Shown: positions 13,715 through 26,036, counted from the stretch's first letter. The stretch: 64,000 nucleotides of DNA from Oreohelix idahoensis (GCA_024509875.1 JAMPIV010000582.1:627501-691500), one strand, 5' to 3'. Numbers and translations: made by a program. Notes: generated from the sequence alone by a model not told the origin.

Positions 13715-16700
13715 TATTGGAGGTAAGGTTTAGCACTCATTAGTGACGTCACAAACAACTAAGTTTAAGTACAGAATAGAAAGAGGATCTGATCCGCAAA
13801 TTAATTTTCTAGTTTATTAACACACCAAAAAAAAAAAAAAAACGTCAGGTAAAGCAAGAAAAAAAAAATCAGATCACAACCGTAAAATTATTTGAATGCG
13901 TTTCCCATCAACCAAGAAATCAAATGATCACACTACTAGTACACAATGCTACAAGTGATGATAATTCATCCAGATGTATACTCCCGCTGTTGTTCAGGAG
14001 ATGTAGATGCTAATCCTTCAGCAGGGAACCCTGAAATAATAAGAGTCCTTACCCACACAATTACCCCAAAGCAGCTGACTTCTACTTGTCAGCACCACAA
14101 CAACTAAATTCGCTAACTGCCCCATGCCCACAGTTTATTAAGAGCTCTTCCCTCCCAACCGATTATTTGAGTGCACTCCCCCACAAATCCTCTTTTGTTG
14201 GCACACGTGCTCTTATACTTCGCGGGGATCACAGCGTTTAGGCAGCTAGACGTTGGAGAAATTATAACGTTCTCCAGGTTTCTGCTGACAAAGCACGAGC
14301 GTGAAATGGTCACCTTGCTGTAAGTTCCTCTCGCAGAGAACTATCAGGACCAGGCTAGGTCCTACCAATGCACCAGTGCCGTAAAACCAGGAATATAAAA
14401 GGGTGCGTTGAATGCGTTCGAGATTTAAATATGTGATAGGGGAATTACATCCACGCTGTACGATGGTTCGCCACTAATGAGTTGGCGCGATATGTATGGC
14501 TGACGTAGCTCTCTAACGTTGAGGCCGTGGAGCATGGGCAGTCCACTATCTTTAGAGGTGGCGATAACAATTTCTTTCCCCACCGGTGAAATTACCAGAC
14601 TGAACCCGTATTCGGGAGTCAGATTGATAACAGCTGTAAGTTGTGGTTAACCAGATGTAAAGGGGTCGCTGGTTTATCCGGCCTTATAGGAAGGCAGGAA
14701 GATAATTCAAGGCCGATGGCTCAGAACTCCGTCGGAGTGAACCAGGTGTTGCTGCAATGAAAACATAGTCAAAAAACACTTATCATCTATTCAAAATATA
14801 TATTAAAATGTTACAACATTAAACAAAACCAGTGCATTTACAGGTACAGTTTAACTTATATACAACCCGTTCCTTCTCAATATTATCTGCTGGCCAGGGC
14901 TGACCTGGTCCCACAGTTTTATCACTCCCTCCCTCTCGCTGACCGTTAACCAGACAAGGGAGCAGATACGGGCCGAGTAGGCGTACTGCTACCCTCGCAA
15001 CTTTGCGTAATCAGGTTAACCGCGACTGGCGCTGGGGTGCTTTTTGTAGGTAAACAAACCTGGCCATTAGCTGGCGCAGAACTGACCTTATAACATATGT
15101 GAGTTTGGCCTAACGCACAGGCGTTTAAAACACAGTCGCCAGGCTGGCTGTAGTACATATAATCTCATTACATTTACAAGCATCTATATGACACAACATA
15201 TAAGGCTACTGTTGGGAAATCTTTAACTGAGTTTAAAAGTAACAATACAGTACACATGTAATCAATTAAAACTACCTTACAGGTAGAAAAGAATTTATAC
15301 ACTACAGAGGCCGTAAAACCAAGAAATTAGCTTATTTTTACACTCTGTGTTAACTATCATTCTCTAGTGAACCCGGTTAGATTTATCTACACTTTGTGAA
15401 TATGTGGGTTCTCTAGCCGAGCTTCCATGTAGCATTTCACGGTACACAACTATTGGGCTTAGAAAAAAAAACCCGTAAGTGGCATAACATAATTTCCACA
15501 GAAAAGAGAAAATACTATTATAGCTCCTGGTGTTTGTTGAGCGATGGCCGGACTATAAATTACTTGACCCCGCTATGATGGCTAACTCTGACTCGTTATA
15601 AATCCCAAGAATAAATTACTACAAGTTATTTAAGAATGCTTACCGAGACTTGTGGAGAATATTCCTCACTAATTAGTTGGCAAACTGCACAGGGGTCTCT
15701 ACCGCTCACGACAGGAATTTTAGAACTGAAACTATTTTAGAGTCAGAGTAGACTGTATATATAGTAAGAATAGGGGACAAATGTTCAAGCGTGGGCTAAC
15801 ACGTGCATTGACATCTGCGTAGAGAATGCCGAAAACAATCGTAATAATTGCCCAGATAATTTATCCTGGCGCCTCGCTACAAAAGACTTAGGTGTAACAG
15901 AGTGAAGGTTGTTACGCATAGAGAGTCCCAGAATTTCCCTGGCATCAAAACACAGAGAAGTCTGCGTGACCGTCATCTCATCAACGCAGGTGTCACGGAC
16001 AAGTCGCCAAATCGCTTCTTGGCCCGGGCTGCCACGTAACATGACGGAACTCCAAGAACTGTTTCCAGTGTTTTCGTGCAAAAAAAGAAAGAAACAGCCA
16101 ATATATGGCGTAATAAATTCTACCCGCCGACACTCGAAAGGCAAGAGTTTTCCCTGGTGTCAAAGACTCGGGAACTTTTTTGCCTCTCCCTCTCAAAACT
16201 GAGTGTCGGGCTCTGACTCGTGGTCTAAAGAGCTCTAAAGACGGATGCCGCTGACCGCGACGAGGAGTCCGGGACGCGTCAATTATTTCCTACCAATATT
16301 ACAGACTGTTGCTGTCTATTTGGCATATGTTAAAGACATCAACCTGTTTAATTCTTTTGATGGTCTAAGATAGAGAACTGGTTATTTACCATTAGTGACA
16401 GGTTTGATTTGTGGTTATCTTCCCCTTGTCTTATGTTGACCTGTGGCGGGGAAGGTCTTGAATAGTTGTCATTGTCTTAAGTCACTATCCACATGACCAT
16501 ATACGGAGGGGCTTTGCCTCTCGCTTGAGGAAACGCCCTGGTCTTGTGTTTAGTTTCGCTCAGGTCTGTACTTATTGCACATGCGCAGGTTTTGGGACAA
16601 AGACCAGCAGACTTCCGTTTTAGCAGTGTACCCTGGGCGTTGTGATCGGACAGAGGCCCGAAGATTTTTCCTTGCCATCTTTTCGGGGATTTGGAAGTTC

Positions 16701-17805
16701 ATTGTATGACTGAGATTTCATCTTTCCTTCCCGTAGTTAATTCTGTATGCCAGGAATGACAGTGTTGTGTTTAGTGTTTTTATAGGATTCTGAAACAAGG
16801 TAATAGAGTCATTTTTGATCTTCTCGTATGCCTAAGTTAGAGAAGTACATTTGATTACCTTAAGGCGACATGTTGAACAGAGCTCACAGCTGATATGTTA
16901 CATAGAGCCCCATTATTGGTGCTTGATACGGGAACCAAGACCAAGTTGTCTATGGACATTAGAAGCCCAGAGAACGTTATCTACTTGAGTAATCAGCTAT
17001 ACAAGCGGTAGGATTGGCAGGAATATGTACACGGAAAGATGAAACACTAAGGTTACCTTATATTTGAGGCCCGCTACTTGCGGCCTGATGCTGTCGCCAT
17101 AGAGACCCGTTCTTACGGCCTTTATTCTTCATGAGAAGTAGTGCCTGGCATGTGATGCCAGAAGAAGTCACAGCCTTTTGTTAGGCAATTGAAACCGCCT
17201 TTCCCGTGCGGTATATTTGCAAAGGGGTACCTGACGGGTTCTGTCAGGGTACCAGAACTTCAGTATATGAAAGCAGAACGTAGATTGACAGGCCATTATT
17301 GTTGGTACCATATATCTGAGCTGATGCAAAGTGTTAACCACCATTACCATCATATAATGTCCATTATTCTTGTTCCGTTGACTGTGGCGTCCATACTATC
17401 GTACGTCGTATAATAAATATTGTGAAACGTCAGCAGTATTTCCTACCTTCACTGACTTCTGCATGTGGGTGAGTGGGTTCAGTGTATAGCTGTCCAAGAG
17501 CCTAAACGCATTCGTCTACACCCACACTTACCACATCATCCCACATCATATTACAAGTACTACACGCCTGAAAACATGTAAGCTGTTTGTGTGAGTGTCT
17601 TCATTACACCCTGGCAGTGCCTCACGCTGGTGACCTAGATATACTCCGCAACATTGTACTGTCCAGGTGATAAAACGACACGCCCACTCTACCAAATTTA
17701 ACATCACGAACAAACAGACTTTAACATCTGGTAGGCCAGATTCGTGGGGTTTTCAGCTACACAGGACAGTGGTAAATAGGTCAACGACTGCTGCCCCACA
17801 TAAAC

Positions 17806-17964
17806 ACTGGCGTTAGCATCTTTATGATATTGCTACATGGACCACAGCTGCTACAGAAACTGGCGTTAGCATCTTTATGATATTGCTACATGAACCACAG
17901 CTGCTACAGAAACTGGCGTTAGCATCTTTATGATATTGCTACATGGACCACAGCTGCTACAGAA
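17806..17964. repeat. 53-bp tandem triplicate
   Basis: Three adjacent 53-bp units beginning ACTGGCGTTAGCATCTTTAT. Units differ at one visible position (CATGGACC versus CATGAACC), so the triplication is recent. Confidence 0.95.
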
Positions 17965-19070
17965 GTGGAGTGACACTGTACTACGAATAAGCGTTCTACT
18001 GCAGTTCTACAGACGATGTCCATTTATTTGAGCGAGCAAGTCACATCGTTTTCTTTCAAGCTTTCATTGTAAACAATTCAGCTGTTTGTTTACATGCTAC
18101 AGTCTAAAGACATATCAACGTTGGATCTTCCGGTCGCAACTGGTTGGCGAGAATGTCACAGTAGCTGTACGTTTGAAGACCACTACATATTGTCGTCGTT
18201 CGGTAACCATCGACGGTGGATCTTGTAGTAAAATCTGTGAGATAATCGCTTATTTCAGTTAGATTTTAGTCATATGATGAATAAATACACCAGCTCTCAG
18301 GTGTCTGACGGGTTTCATCTTCATCGCCAGTAGGGCGATGCCTTTTGTGCAGTGGGAATGCTAAGAAATGACCCGCCGTAAAAATCTAACACGCTTTAGT
18401 TTCGGTTTCGAATACGTTCAAAAAAACCTTTTAACATCTCGCCGATCTGCTGCACGAAACGGGGGAGGGGGATGGGAAGGGGGGGAGCTTGTAATTAACA
18501 ACTTGCCAACTGTGAGACCAGACTGGCATTTGAATTAACGTAATATGTTAACTTTAACACTAACATTTGTAATAATTCGGACATTTCACAGTAGTAAGAA
18601 CGAGGCGATTGTAAATATTAACCCAAAGCACTATCAAAGTTTTGAAAAAACCCCTCTTCGTTCTGTACGCGGTCTCTTTAATATATACACGCTGTGGGCA
18701 AAGCCAGCAGAGGCAAACACACAGACAAAATGTTATTTCCTCCTAGCGGTAGTATTCTGACGTCACTCAAACTAGTTGGTTCATTTGAATAGTGAGGAAA
18801 ATGTTAGAGACAGGGAGGAAAGATGGCCGACTTGTGTAAAATTTATATTTGACGATTGACAGTGACAAAATTGAAAATCTAAACCATACTGAAACTGACC
18901 ATAAAAATCATATGGTAGTATAGCTTAGAGTCCTCTGAGCAAAAATATGTTTTAAAAAAATATGGTAGTCCTAGTATTAGCCAAGTTATTGAGAAAATAC
19001 TAAATGTCTACGGACGCTTGACCGGACAGGCTGTTGTTCTTGCTCGTTATACATAACGTTAGTGGGGACG

Positions 19071-20246
19071 TGTAAAGTATCATTCTGTCTGCTCTGTAAA
19101 GTTGCTTTCACACACACACTGGATGCTCTGTAAGGAAGAGTGGTGTGTTGTTGAGATCAGGCATGCTCCAGTCTACCCAGCTGTAAATGGGTAACTCACC
19201 CTAGTCCTGAGTTAGGGAAGGCAAAGGCTCCAGGGGAAGCAGGCCCTAAACTTGGTCACTTCAACCGACGCAGGATGGTGTATGTATGAAGTAGAAGTGT
19301 AGAGTGTGATTACCGCGAATGGTGTACTGTTCGTGTGCTGACCAATATAACCACTCATACACTTGTGTCTACAAGGCACCAATGCAGACTGCTGGAATCT
19401 TTGTTTACTCAATTTATTCAGACGTACACACTGGGACATACGAGTACATCATGGTATGTTGACATATCAATTTGTAGGTATACATAGCAGATCTGAAGTC
19501 ATGACACATTCAGAAATAATGGGCAGTACATCAAAAGTTCAATGTCATGATACATTATGGCCGCATCCCCCTATCTGACTAAACGCGTCAGTGAAGGCGG
19601 ATCGATAAATAACTAAAGTTACTTGACGTCCATAGTTTGTAGTATATATTATGAAACCACGAAAGGGGGTTTCTAGCAAGATTGAGATCTCCCTGTCACT
19701 GTCCGATAATAGGATAAATAATCTGTTCTCTTGGCAGTGATCAAAACATATGATGACCGAAATCCAACATGGCTGCCTCCCTGAGTTGTCGTTCACTCAT
19801 TCATAGGAAGGAGAATATAAGCCAGAGTTAATTTATAATGGGTATATAAAGGATTTCATAAATGTTTCCATACAGCTCTACGGTGATCAGGTTAATTCAC
19901 GTAGCCATAACCGCTGCAGGAAAATCTGTCATCTTCGTCGATACAAAACACGACACTAGCATACGAAGCACAAAAGTCAAGCTAGGCCTAACCGACGAGA
20001 GATCATCAAAAATAGGAGCTGGGTTTACCTGGAGTCCGAATCATCTATATACTGACATAAGGAGAGTCCCTAACACAAACTATCGTAGAGACACCATCTC
20101 CTTCAGAAGAAAAACCAATTCGTAAGACATTTTTTCTTGACGAAAGGACCAGCTTTAGAAAATCGTACCCCGCAATTTGTAAGCAGTACATCGGAACTCA
20201 TCACGACTTGTCAAGACAACTCATACTTCCGCTAGACCGGAATACA
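19071..20246 (-). repeat. 3' LTR of element A
   Basis: About 1176 bp. On the plus strand it begins TGTAAAGTATC and ends GGAATACA (short TGTA/TACA inverted repeat). The first end is fixed by comparison with 27435-27735. The other is inferred from the purine tract just outside it. A minus-strand AATAAA lies around 19404. Confidence 0.75.
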
Positions 20247-20990
20247 AGAATCTAGTCCCTCCTACCCATCCAAAATATACAATATAGGACTGATTCTACT
20301 TGTACTAATAATATGTAATACATATGAATTCAGGCCATAAACACAATAAGCAAATTAATATATTTTCTGGCCCTAAAAAATAAGTACAAACGCAAGCGCA
20401 ATATCCTTGCGCCGGATCAATATCCAGAACGATTACTCCTATAATCAAAAGTGTGAATCAAACATGGATTATCTCGCTTTTACCATAGACAGCATTTTCA
20501 TACACAAATGAATGAATGTCTATATTTTTCCCATATTAAATAGCCATATCGATTTTTGTAATATGTGCGTCAAAATATGCACGCAACAGATTACCACACC
20601 CCTCGGGAAAAAAAAAATGGTACATTTTTTTTTTGAAATACATCTAGGAGCAACATACAATAGGCTCACAACGCACCAATAACAATGCGCAGATGATAAG
20701 CATAAGTTTTATGACCTTAGAGAAAGTACTTCTCTAAGTATAAATATTTCCAGAGAGGTGTCACCAACGCATACTACAATATTAGCAATGACACAATTTC
20801 CACATTAGTTTATACATAAATTTCATCTAAGATATCTTAACATCATGATCATCAAAGACGAAAAACATTGAAAGATCAGCGGTGAATAAATATCAATGAA
20901 CCGCTAAGTAGTGTTACAATCAATATATGATATATTACATATGTGTACACATTTCAACATAGAAACAACTGTATCAAAGTTGTATAACAG
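20247..20990 (-). other. 3' untranslated part of element A
   Basis: 744 bp between the gag-pol stop codon and the 3' LTR, including the polypurine tract. It has the same length as the matching interval in element B (748 bp). No second ORF such as an envelope gene is visible. Confidence 0.65.
20251..20267 (-). promoter_or_regulatory. Polypurine tract of element A
   Basis: Minus-strand GGGTAGGAGGGACTAGA, a few bases from the inferred start of the 3' LTR. It resembles the tract of element B (GGGAGGAGGTGG) and helps place the LTR edge. Confidence 0.6.
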
Positions 20991-23900
20991 TTATGAATCA
21001 TGTGGGCATCTAGACAAAATATCTGCCATCACATTTTCTGACCCACGGATAGCTCGCACCGAAAAATGAAATGGCTGTAGAGCAATCGCGTATCGCGTTG
21101 ATCTCGCGCTCTTCAGATTTTTACTCTGAATAGCCGTAAGAGCTTTCTGGTCAGTTTCCACAATGAAATGCGCGCCCAGAAGAAATCTTTGCAGTTTAAG
21201 GATTGACCAAACCATAGCCAATAATTCACGGTCTAGGACCGAGTAATTCTTCTCTGCGGCATTTAATTTCCGAGAAATATACATCACAGGATGCAGAGTT
21301 CCAGAGTACTCTTGCATTAGTGCAGCTCCAATCCCGGTGGATGAAGCGTCACTACGAAGAATAAATGTCTTATCCTTAGAAGGCAATACTAGGATAGGTG
21401 AAGTAGAAAACATAGTTTTAACCTTATCCAAAGAGGATTGACATTCTTGAGTCCAATGGACTACATTAGGAGACCCTTTCTTTAGCAAGGAAGAAAGAGG
21501 TGACATAATGGAGGACAGATTCGGGATGAATCGTCCATAAAATTGTATTAGACCTAAGAGACTTCGTACTTGCTTTTTAGTCTTAGGAATAGAAATGTTA
21601 AGTATCTTACTTGTATTATGGTCTTCTGTTTTTAGGAACCCATGACCAACACGGTGTCCTAAGAAAGATATTTCGCTAAAACCAATACATGCTTTCGATG
21701 GTTTCGCTGTCAGGTTATGCTCGCGTAAGATAGACAATAGTTCATTTATACCATTATAGTGATCGTTCCAAGTATCACTGAAAAGACAGATGTCATCAAG
21801 ATACGCAATGACATCTGAGCGATGAGATAGGATTCGACGCATCATGCGTACAAATGTAGCAGGGGCGTTCATAAGACCGAAAGGCATGAAATTCCATTGG
21901 AATAGACCCCTAGGCGTCGAAAAAGCAGTAAACGGTTTGGCGTGTTCGGATAGTGGAACTTGCCAATATCCCTTAGACAAATCGAGTTTAGTAAAGAAGT
22001 GAGAATTCGATAGTCTCGTAAGTAGCTCTTCTAGTAAAGGCATAGGTTCAGCATCGAATTTAGTCACTTGATTCAATTTGCGATAATCCACGCAAAGACG
22101 TATGTTATTGTCTTTTTTCCGTACTATAACCATCGGCGAAGAATATGCTGATGTGGATGGTTCAATAATTTTTAACTCTATCATCTCATCTAACTCTTTC
22201 TCTACCTGTGCTTGAAAATGTATCGGGATAGGATACGGTCTGACTCTTATAGGACTATGGTCAGTAAGAATAATGTCATGTTGAATGACATCAGTTTGAC
22301 CAGGAATGTCAGTAAGGACATCCTGAAATTGTTCTAACATAGTAGAAACTTGTTTCTGCTCTCCTGGAGATAATTCTGGAGAAATTGCAACATCTTTCCA
22401 TGATTCATTAGAGTGAAGAGGAATCATTGGAAAAGGTAAATTTACATCCGAGAAACTCGTTTCCTCATCCTGTATTACTGACAGAGATGAGTACTGTCCA
22501 TGTTGGACTGGAAAATCGTCCGTTGCCTGGAAAACAGGTTGTAAATAATCAGGACGTTCATGGAATTCCGTGAGCATGTTGATGTGGAAGGTTTTACGCT
22601 TCCCGTCAATATCGACGATATAGTCAACATCGGAAACTTTTGATATTATATCGTACGGACCTTTCCAAGAAATGAGAAGTCTATTTTCCCTACAAGGTAG
22701 CAAGACAAATGCTTTGTCACCTGGACAAAGTTGTCGCAAACATCTCTTTTTATTGGCAAATTCCCTTGCCTTCTGTTTCGCAAATTCAGAAGAAGCAGTT
22801 GCCAATTTGCATGCTTCAATAATCTTGTGTCTAAGTGCGATGACATATTCATAAGAGGATTTTGTGTCATCGACAATATTATCAGCAGTTATAAGATCAT
22901 GAAGTAAGGACATAGGACCTCGCGGTTTCGCGCCAAAGACAAGTTCAAAGGGAGAAAATCCTGTATGTTCGTTGGCGACCTCTCTATATGCAAAGAGAGC
23001 CGCGGGTAAAACCCTATCCCAATCCTGAGGATGATCTTCTGTTATCTTACCTAGTAGGTTTTTCAGAGTTCTATTCAAACGTTCCACCATCCCATTGGAC
23101 ATAGGATGATAAATACTACTCAGCGATCTCTCTATCTTCAGAGTCGACATTACTTGAGACATGGTATCCGATATGAGTTGGGTACCATGGTCGGATAATA
23201 TTTCTGCTGGAAACCCCAGACGAGAAAATATTAACCAAAGAGCATCTGCGACATCAGCAGTAGTTATGCTCTTTAGAGGAACAGCCTCCGGCCAACGTGT
23301 GCACATATCAACACACGTCAAAATAAATTGGTGTCCTCTAGCAGACTTTATCTTAAATGGACCAATGATGTCTATCGCCATTTTTTGAAATGGCCGAATG
23401 GGAATGTCTGCAGCCTGAATAGGTGCATCATGGCGTGGACCTCTGGATTTAATCTCTTGACATACTTTACAAGATCGACAATAGATTCGTATGTCCTTAT
23501 TCACAGCAGGCCAAAAGAAAGATTGAAGAACTCTAGCTTTAGTACGGGAAAAACCCATATGTCCAGCACACTGCGAATCATGAGCGTGCTGTAAGATTTT
23601 AACTCTCATATTTTTAGGCACAAGGATTTGAGAATGAATGGACTTAGCGGAGTCTTGTACCATACGTACAAGTACGCCATTCTTCATCGTAATCCAAGAT
23701 TTACGATTTGTATCCTTATTCGGATCACCTTTTGTTGCCAGAGTAAAGAATTTCTTTAGAGTAGGATCATCTTCCTGCTGTTTGATAAAGGAATCGTGGG
23801 AAATCTCCAAGGGATCATCTTGGATCTGCGCATCATTATCTTCAGAATGTGAAGATTGTGGCATATTAAGAGCTTGAGCCCTAGTGATTACTGCATTAGC

Positions 23901-26036
23901 AGATTGCATATTAACATTTTCCCAATTAGAAATTTGCTGTGGAGTGCATTCTTTCACTCCATGAATGCGACCGATGATAAGATCAGCGATCGGATTCGGC
24001 AAGAGACATGCTTGCACCTCTCCTGTAAAGAAAGGCGTAGCAATATTGATAATGGCAGTGGAGTACTTCTCCAATGTGCCACCAAATGTTACACATTTGA
24101 CTATATTGCCTGTAGCTCGAGAAGGATTTACGAGTGATTGCCTCACTCCAATGGTAGTGCACCCCGAGTCGAAAAGAATTGATACCGGAGTACCATCTAT
24201 TAGGCCCCTATTAAAGACAAGAGCACCCCTTCCATTATGCGCAATTGACGCATGGAGAGCGGGAAGTGGGTGACCGCAGCTTAAAGTAGACACTGTGGTT
24301 GGATCGAATAATGTTTTGCATTGCGAACACTCAGATGCTCTAGCAAAATCGAAAGCGGAATTTGCTACACTATTGGAGTCTTTTTTATCATTATTCTGAT
24401 TATCGGTGTCGTGGAACTCCTGTTGTGCAGAGTTAGCCTGGTAATAAGATTTACCATGTCTTTTGTGTTGTGATCTACCTCGGTTATAATTGTCTCTATA
24501 ATTATTATTGCCTCTGTTATAACCCCTATTTGGGTTTGAATCATAATATTCATGATCATAATCATCATGCTCATTATATTGAGTATCCCTGTAATATTGT
24601 TTCTTTTGTCTCCATGAAGCACTTGGGTAGTTCCTATAGCTTCTCCCTTTCCGAGAATTTCTAACATTATGGGTACCCCTCGCGTGTCGAGGACTATCAG
24701 CCCGATTCCAGTTCTTCGAAGAAGAACTCTGATTTGAGCGGTTATCTTGGTTTTGATACTTATTCCAATTAACCTTTTTATCAAATTTATTTTTAGCTCC
24801 TTGGAATTTGTGTGAGTAATTCTGATTATATTCTGTTGCCGAAGCAACTGGCATACTCTCTTTAATGTTAGAGTTACTAAGAATCATGTCAGGGTGTGCC
24901 GTGGCATACTGGTCACAATATTCTTCCATTTGCTTTATTGTACCAGGTTTACGCTCATGTAAGAACTCTAGGAATGATTTATTTACAGAAGACATGACCT
25001 TGTCTCTTAGCAATAAATCCGTAAGACCATCAAATGTTTTCTCTGTTTTGGATAATTCAATCCATCGTGAAAGTGTAATTCGTGCTTTTGAGATGAAATC
25101 TGAGAATTCTACACCTACCTCAGGTCTCATTGTTTTAAACAAAAGACGGTAACCTTCCTCAGACAGCTGATATCTCTTTATCAAAGCTGCCCTAACAGCA
25201 TCATAATTATCTTTGTCGGCCTCTTCAACAAAATATAACTTACTCAGAGACTCCCCTTTTAGATTTTCAGACAACTGATTCACATACTGTGATTTGTCAA
25301 CATTATGAGATCGACAAGCCCGTTCAAATCTAGAAAGCCAAAATGTTATGTCATCACTGGTAGGGTTAAACGCTGGTACCTTGACCTTGTACACAAAGGG
25401 TTTACCATTACCACCAGATGCCTGATTAACATTACTCATACATGTCAATTTTAATTTCTCTAATTCAAACTCATGTTCTCTTATTGCTTTTCTCTCTTCA
25501 GCTTCTCTATCTAATTTTTTTTGTTCTGCAGCAGCAGCAGCTTCTAATTTTTTCTGTTCTGCAGCAGCAGCAACTTCTAATTTTTTCTGTTCTGCAGCAG
25601 CAGCAACTTCTAATTTTTTCTGTTCTGCAGCAGCAGCAACTTCTAATTTTTTCTGTTCTGCAGCAGCTTCTAATTTCTTCTGTTCTGCAGCAACTTCTAA
25701 TTTTTTCTGCTCTGCATCAGCTTCTAATTTCTTCTGTTCTGCCTCAAATCTCCTTTCCTCCACTTGCATCTGCAATTTCTTAAGTTCAGCAGCAGTATCA
25801 GCTTCTTTTTCTAATCTTTTTTCTTCAGCTAAGGCTTTCCTTTCTTCTGCAGCAGCTTTTTTTTCTTCTATTTGAAGTTTTCTCTCCTCAGCCGCAGCTT
25901 TTTTTTCCTCAGCAGCAGCTTTTTTTTCTTCTGCAGCTAATGCTTTGTCATATTGAGCAACAGCCCATTGTTCTAAGTCTTTTCCAGTCTTATCAAGAGA
26001 TTTTCCTTGTGTAATGAAATAATCTAATGTAGACAT
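20991..26036 (-). CDS. Gag-Pol polyprotein of element A (Gag-PR-IN-RT-RH)
   Basis: A single 1681-residue frame, ATG 26036 to TAA 20991. Residues ~25-200 form a charged coiled coil built of repeated 'AAAEQKKLE'-type blocks. A Gag-like helical region follows (~215-400), then an Asn/Arg/Tyr/Gly-rich basic segment. Just before the protease is C-x2-C...C-x-H ('CSQCKTLF...LSCGHPLP') instead of CCHC zinc knuckles. The aspartic protease has 'LFDSGCTTIG' (Asp623). Integrase comes next: an HHCC zinc domain ('HAHDSQCAGHMGF', 'CRSCKVCQ'), catalytic Asp889, Asp949 and Glu985 (a D-35-E spacing), and a GPY-type 'WKGPYDIISKV'. Reverse transcriptase follows with 'AYLDDICLFSD' (Asp1414-Asp1415). RNase H is last with 'RSDASSTGIGAAL' (Asp1563). 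RT resembles Ty3/Gypsy, but IN precedes RT as in Ty1/Copia. No frameshift or internal stop. Confidence 0.97.
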   Translation of the reverse strand: MSTLDYFITQGKSLDKTGKDLEQWAVAQYDKALAAEEKKAAAEEKKAAAEERKLQIEEKKAAAEERKALAEEKRLEKEADTAAELKKLQMQVEERRFEAEQKKLEADAEQKKLEVAAEQKKLEAAAEQKKLEVAAAAEQKKLEVAAAAEQKKLEVAAAAEQKKLEAAAAAEQKKLDREAEERKAIREHEFELEKLKLTCMSNVNQASGGNGKPFVYKVKVPAFNPTSDDITFWLSRFERACRSHNVDKSQYVNQLSENLKGESLSKLYFVEEADKDNYDAVRAALIKRYQLSEEGYRLLFKTMRPEVGVEFSDFISKARITLSRWIELSKTEKTFDGLTDLLLRDKVMSSVNKSFLEFLHERKPGTIKQMEEYCDQYATAHPDMILSNSNIKESMPVASATEYNQNYSHKFQGAKNKFDKKVNWNKYQNQDNRSNQSSSSKNWNRADSPRHARGTHNVRNSRKGRSYRNYPSASWRQKKQYYRDTQYNEHDDYDHEYYDSNPNRGYNRGNNNYRDNYNRGRSQHKRHGKSYYQANSAQQEFHDTDNQNNDKKDSNSVANSAFDFARASECSQCKTLFDPTTVSTLSCGHPLPALHASIAHNGRGALVFNRGLIDGTPVSILFDSGCTTIGVRQSLVNPSRATGNIVKCVTFGGTLEKYSTAIINIATPFFTGEVQACLLPNPIADLIIGRIHGVKECTPQQISNWENVNMQSANAVITRAQALNMPQSSHSEDNDAQIQDDPLEISHDSFIKQQEDDPTLKKFFTLATKGDPNKDTNRKSWITMKNGVLVRMVQDSAKSIHSQILVPKNMRVKILQHAHDSQCAGHMGFSRTKARVLQSFFWPAVNKDIRIYCRSCKVCQEIKSRGPRHDAPIQAADIPIRPFQKMAIDIIGPFKIKSARGHQFILTCVDMCTRWPEAVPLKSITTADVADALWLIFSRLGFPAEILSDHGTQLISDTMSQVMSTLKIERSLSSIYHPMSNGMVERLNRTLKNLLGKITEDHPQDWDRVLPAALFAYREVANEHTGFSPFELVFGAKPRGPMSLLHDLITADNIVDDTKSSYEYVIALRHKIIEACKLATASSEFAKQKAREFANKKRCLRQLCPGDKAFVLLPCRENRLLISWKGPYDIISKVSDVDYIVDIDGKRKTFHINMLTEFHERPDYLQPVFQATDDFPVQHGQYSSLSVIQDEETSFSDVNLPFPMIPLHSNESWKDVAISPELSPGEQKQVSTMLEQFQDVLTDIPGQTDVIQHDIILTDHSPIRVRPYPIPIHFQAQVEKELDEMIELKIIEPSTSAYSSPMVIVRKKDNNIRLCVDYRKLNQVTKFDAEPMPLLEELLTRLSNSHFFTKLDLSKGYWQVPLSEHAKPFTAFSTPRGLFQWNFMPFGLMNAPATFVRMMRRILSHRSDVIAYLDDICLFSDTWNDHYNGINELLSILREHNLTAKPSKACIGFSEISFLGHRVGHGFLKTEDHNTSKILNISIPKTKKQVRSLLGLIQFYGRFIPNLSSIMSPLSSLLKKGSPNVVHWTQECQSSLDKVKTMFSTSPILVLPSKDKTFILRSDASSTGIGAALMQEYSGTLHPVMYISRKLNAAEKNYSVLDRELLAMVWSILKLQRFLLGAHFIVETDQKALTAIQSKNLKSARSTRYAIALQPFHFSVRAIRGSENVMADILSRCPHDS

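Larger units (their letters stand above)
10982..19070. other. 8-kb non-coding stretch
   Basis: No credible coding exon, RNA gene or intact element was found. It holds a (CT)13 run (13689-13714), a 53-bp triplicate (17806-17964), a purine-rich run at 18460-18488, and a segment ending near 17608 with LTR-like features (see findings). Open frames of 60-119 codons show no domain or codon signature I recognise. Confidence 0.45.

Noticed and set aside
15785..16144. 119-codon minus-strand frame
   Set aside because: No recognisable domain, and the opposite strand is equally open. A TTTGGCGACTTGTCCGTGAC phrase resembled a primer-binding site, but no LTR end with CA lies beside it.
18460..18500. Purine-rich run followed by TGTAATTAAC, which looked like a polypurine tract and 3' LTR start paired with the ATTACA end near 17608
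   Set aside because: Sequence after 18491 does not match the segment before 17608, so the two cannot be LTRs of one element.
24365..24847. 160-codon minus-strand frame rich in Ile/Thr inside element A
   Set aside because: Shadow of the Asn/Arg-rich Gag segment in another frame. The same kind of shadow appears at 31324-31881 in element B.
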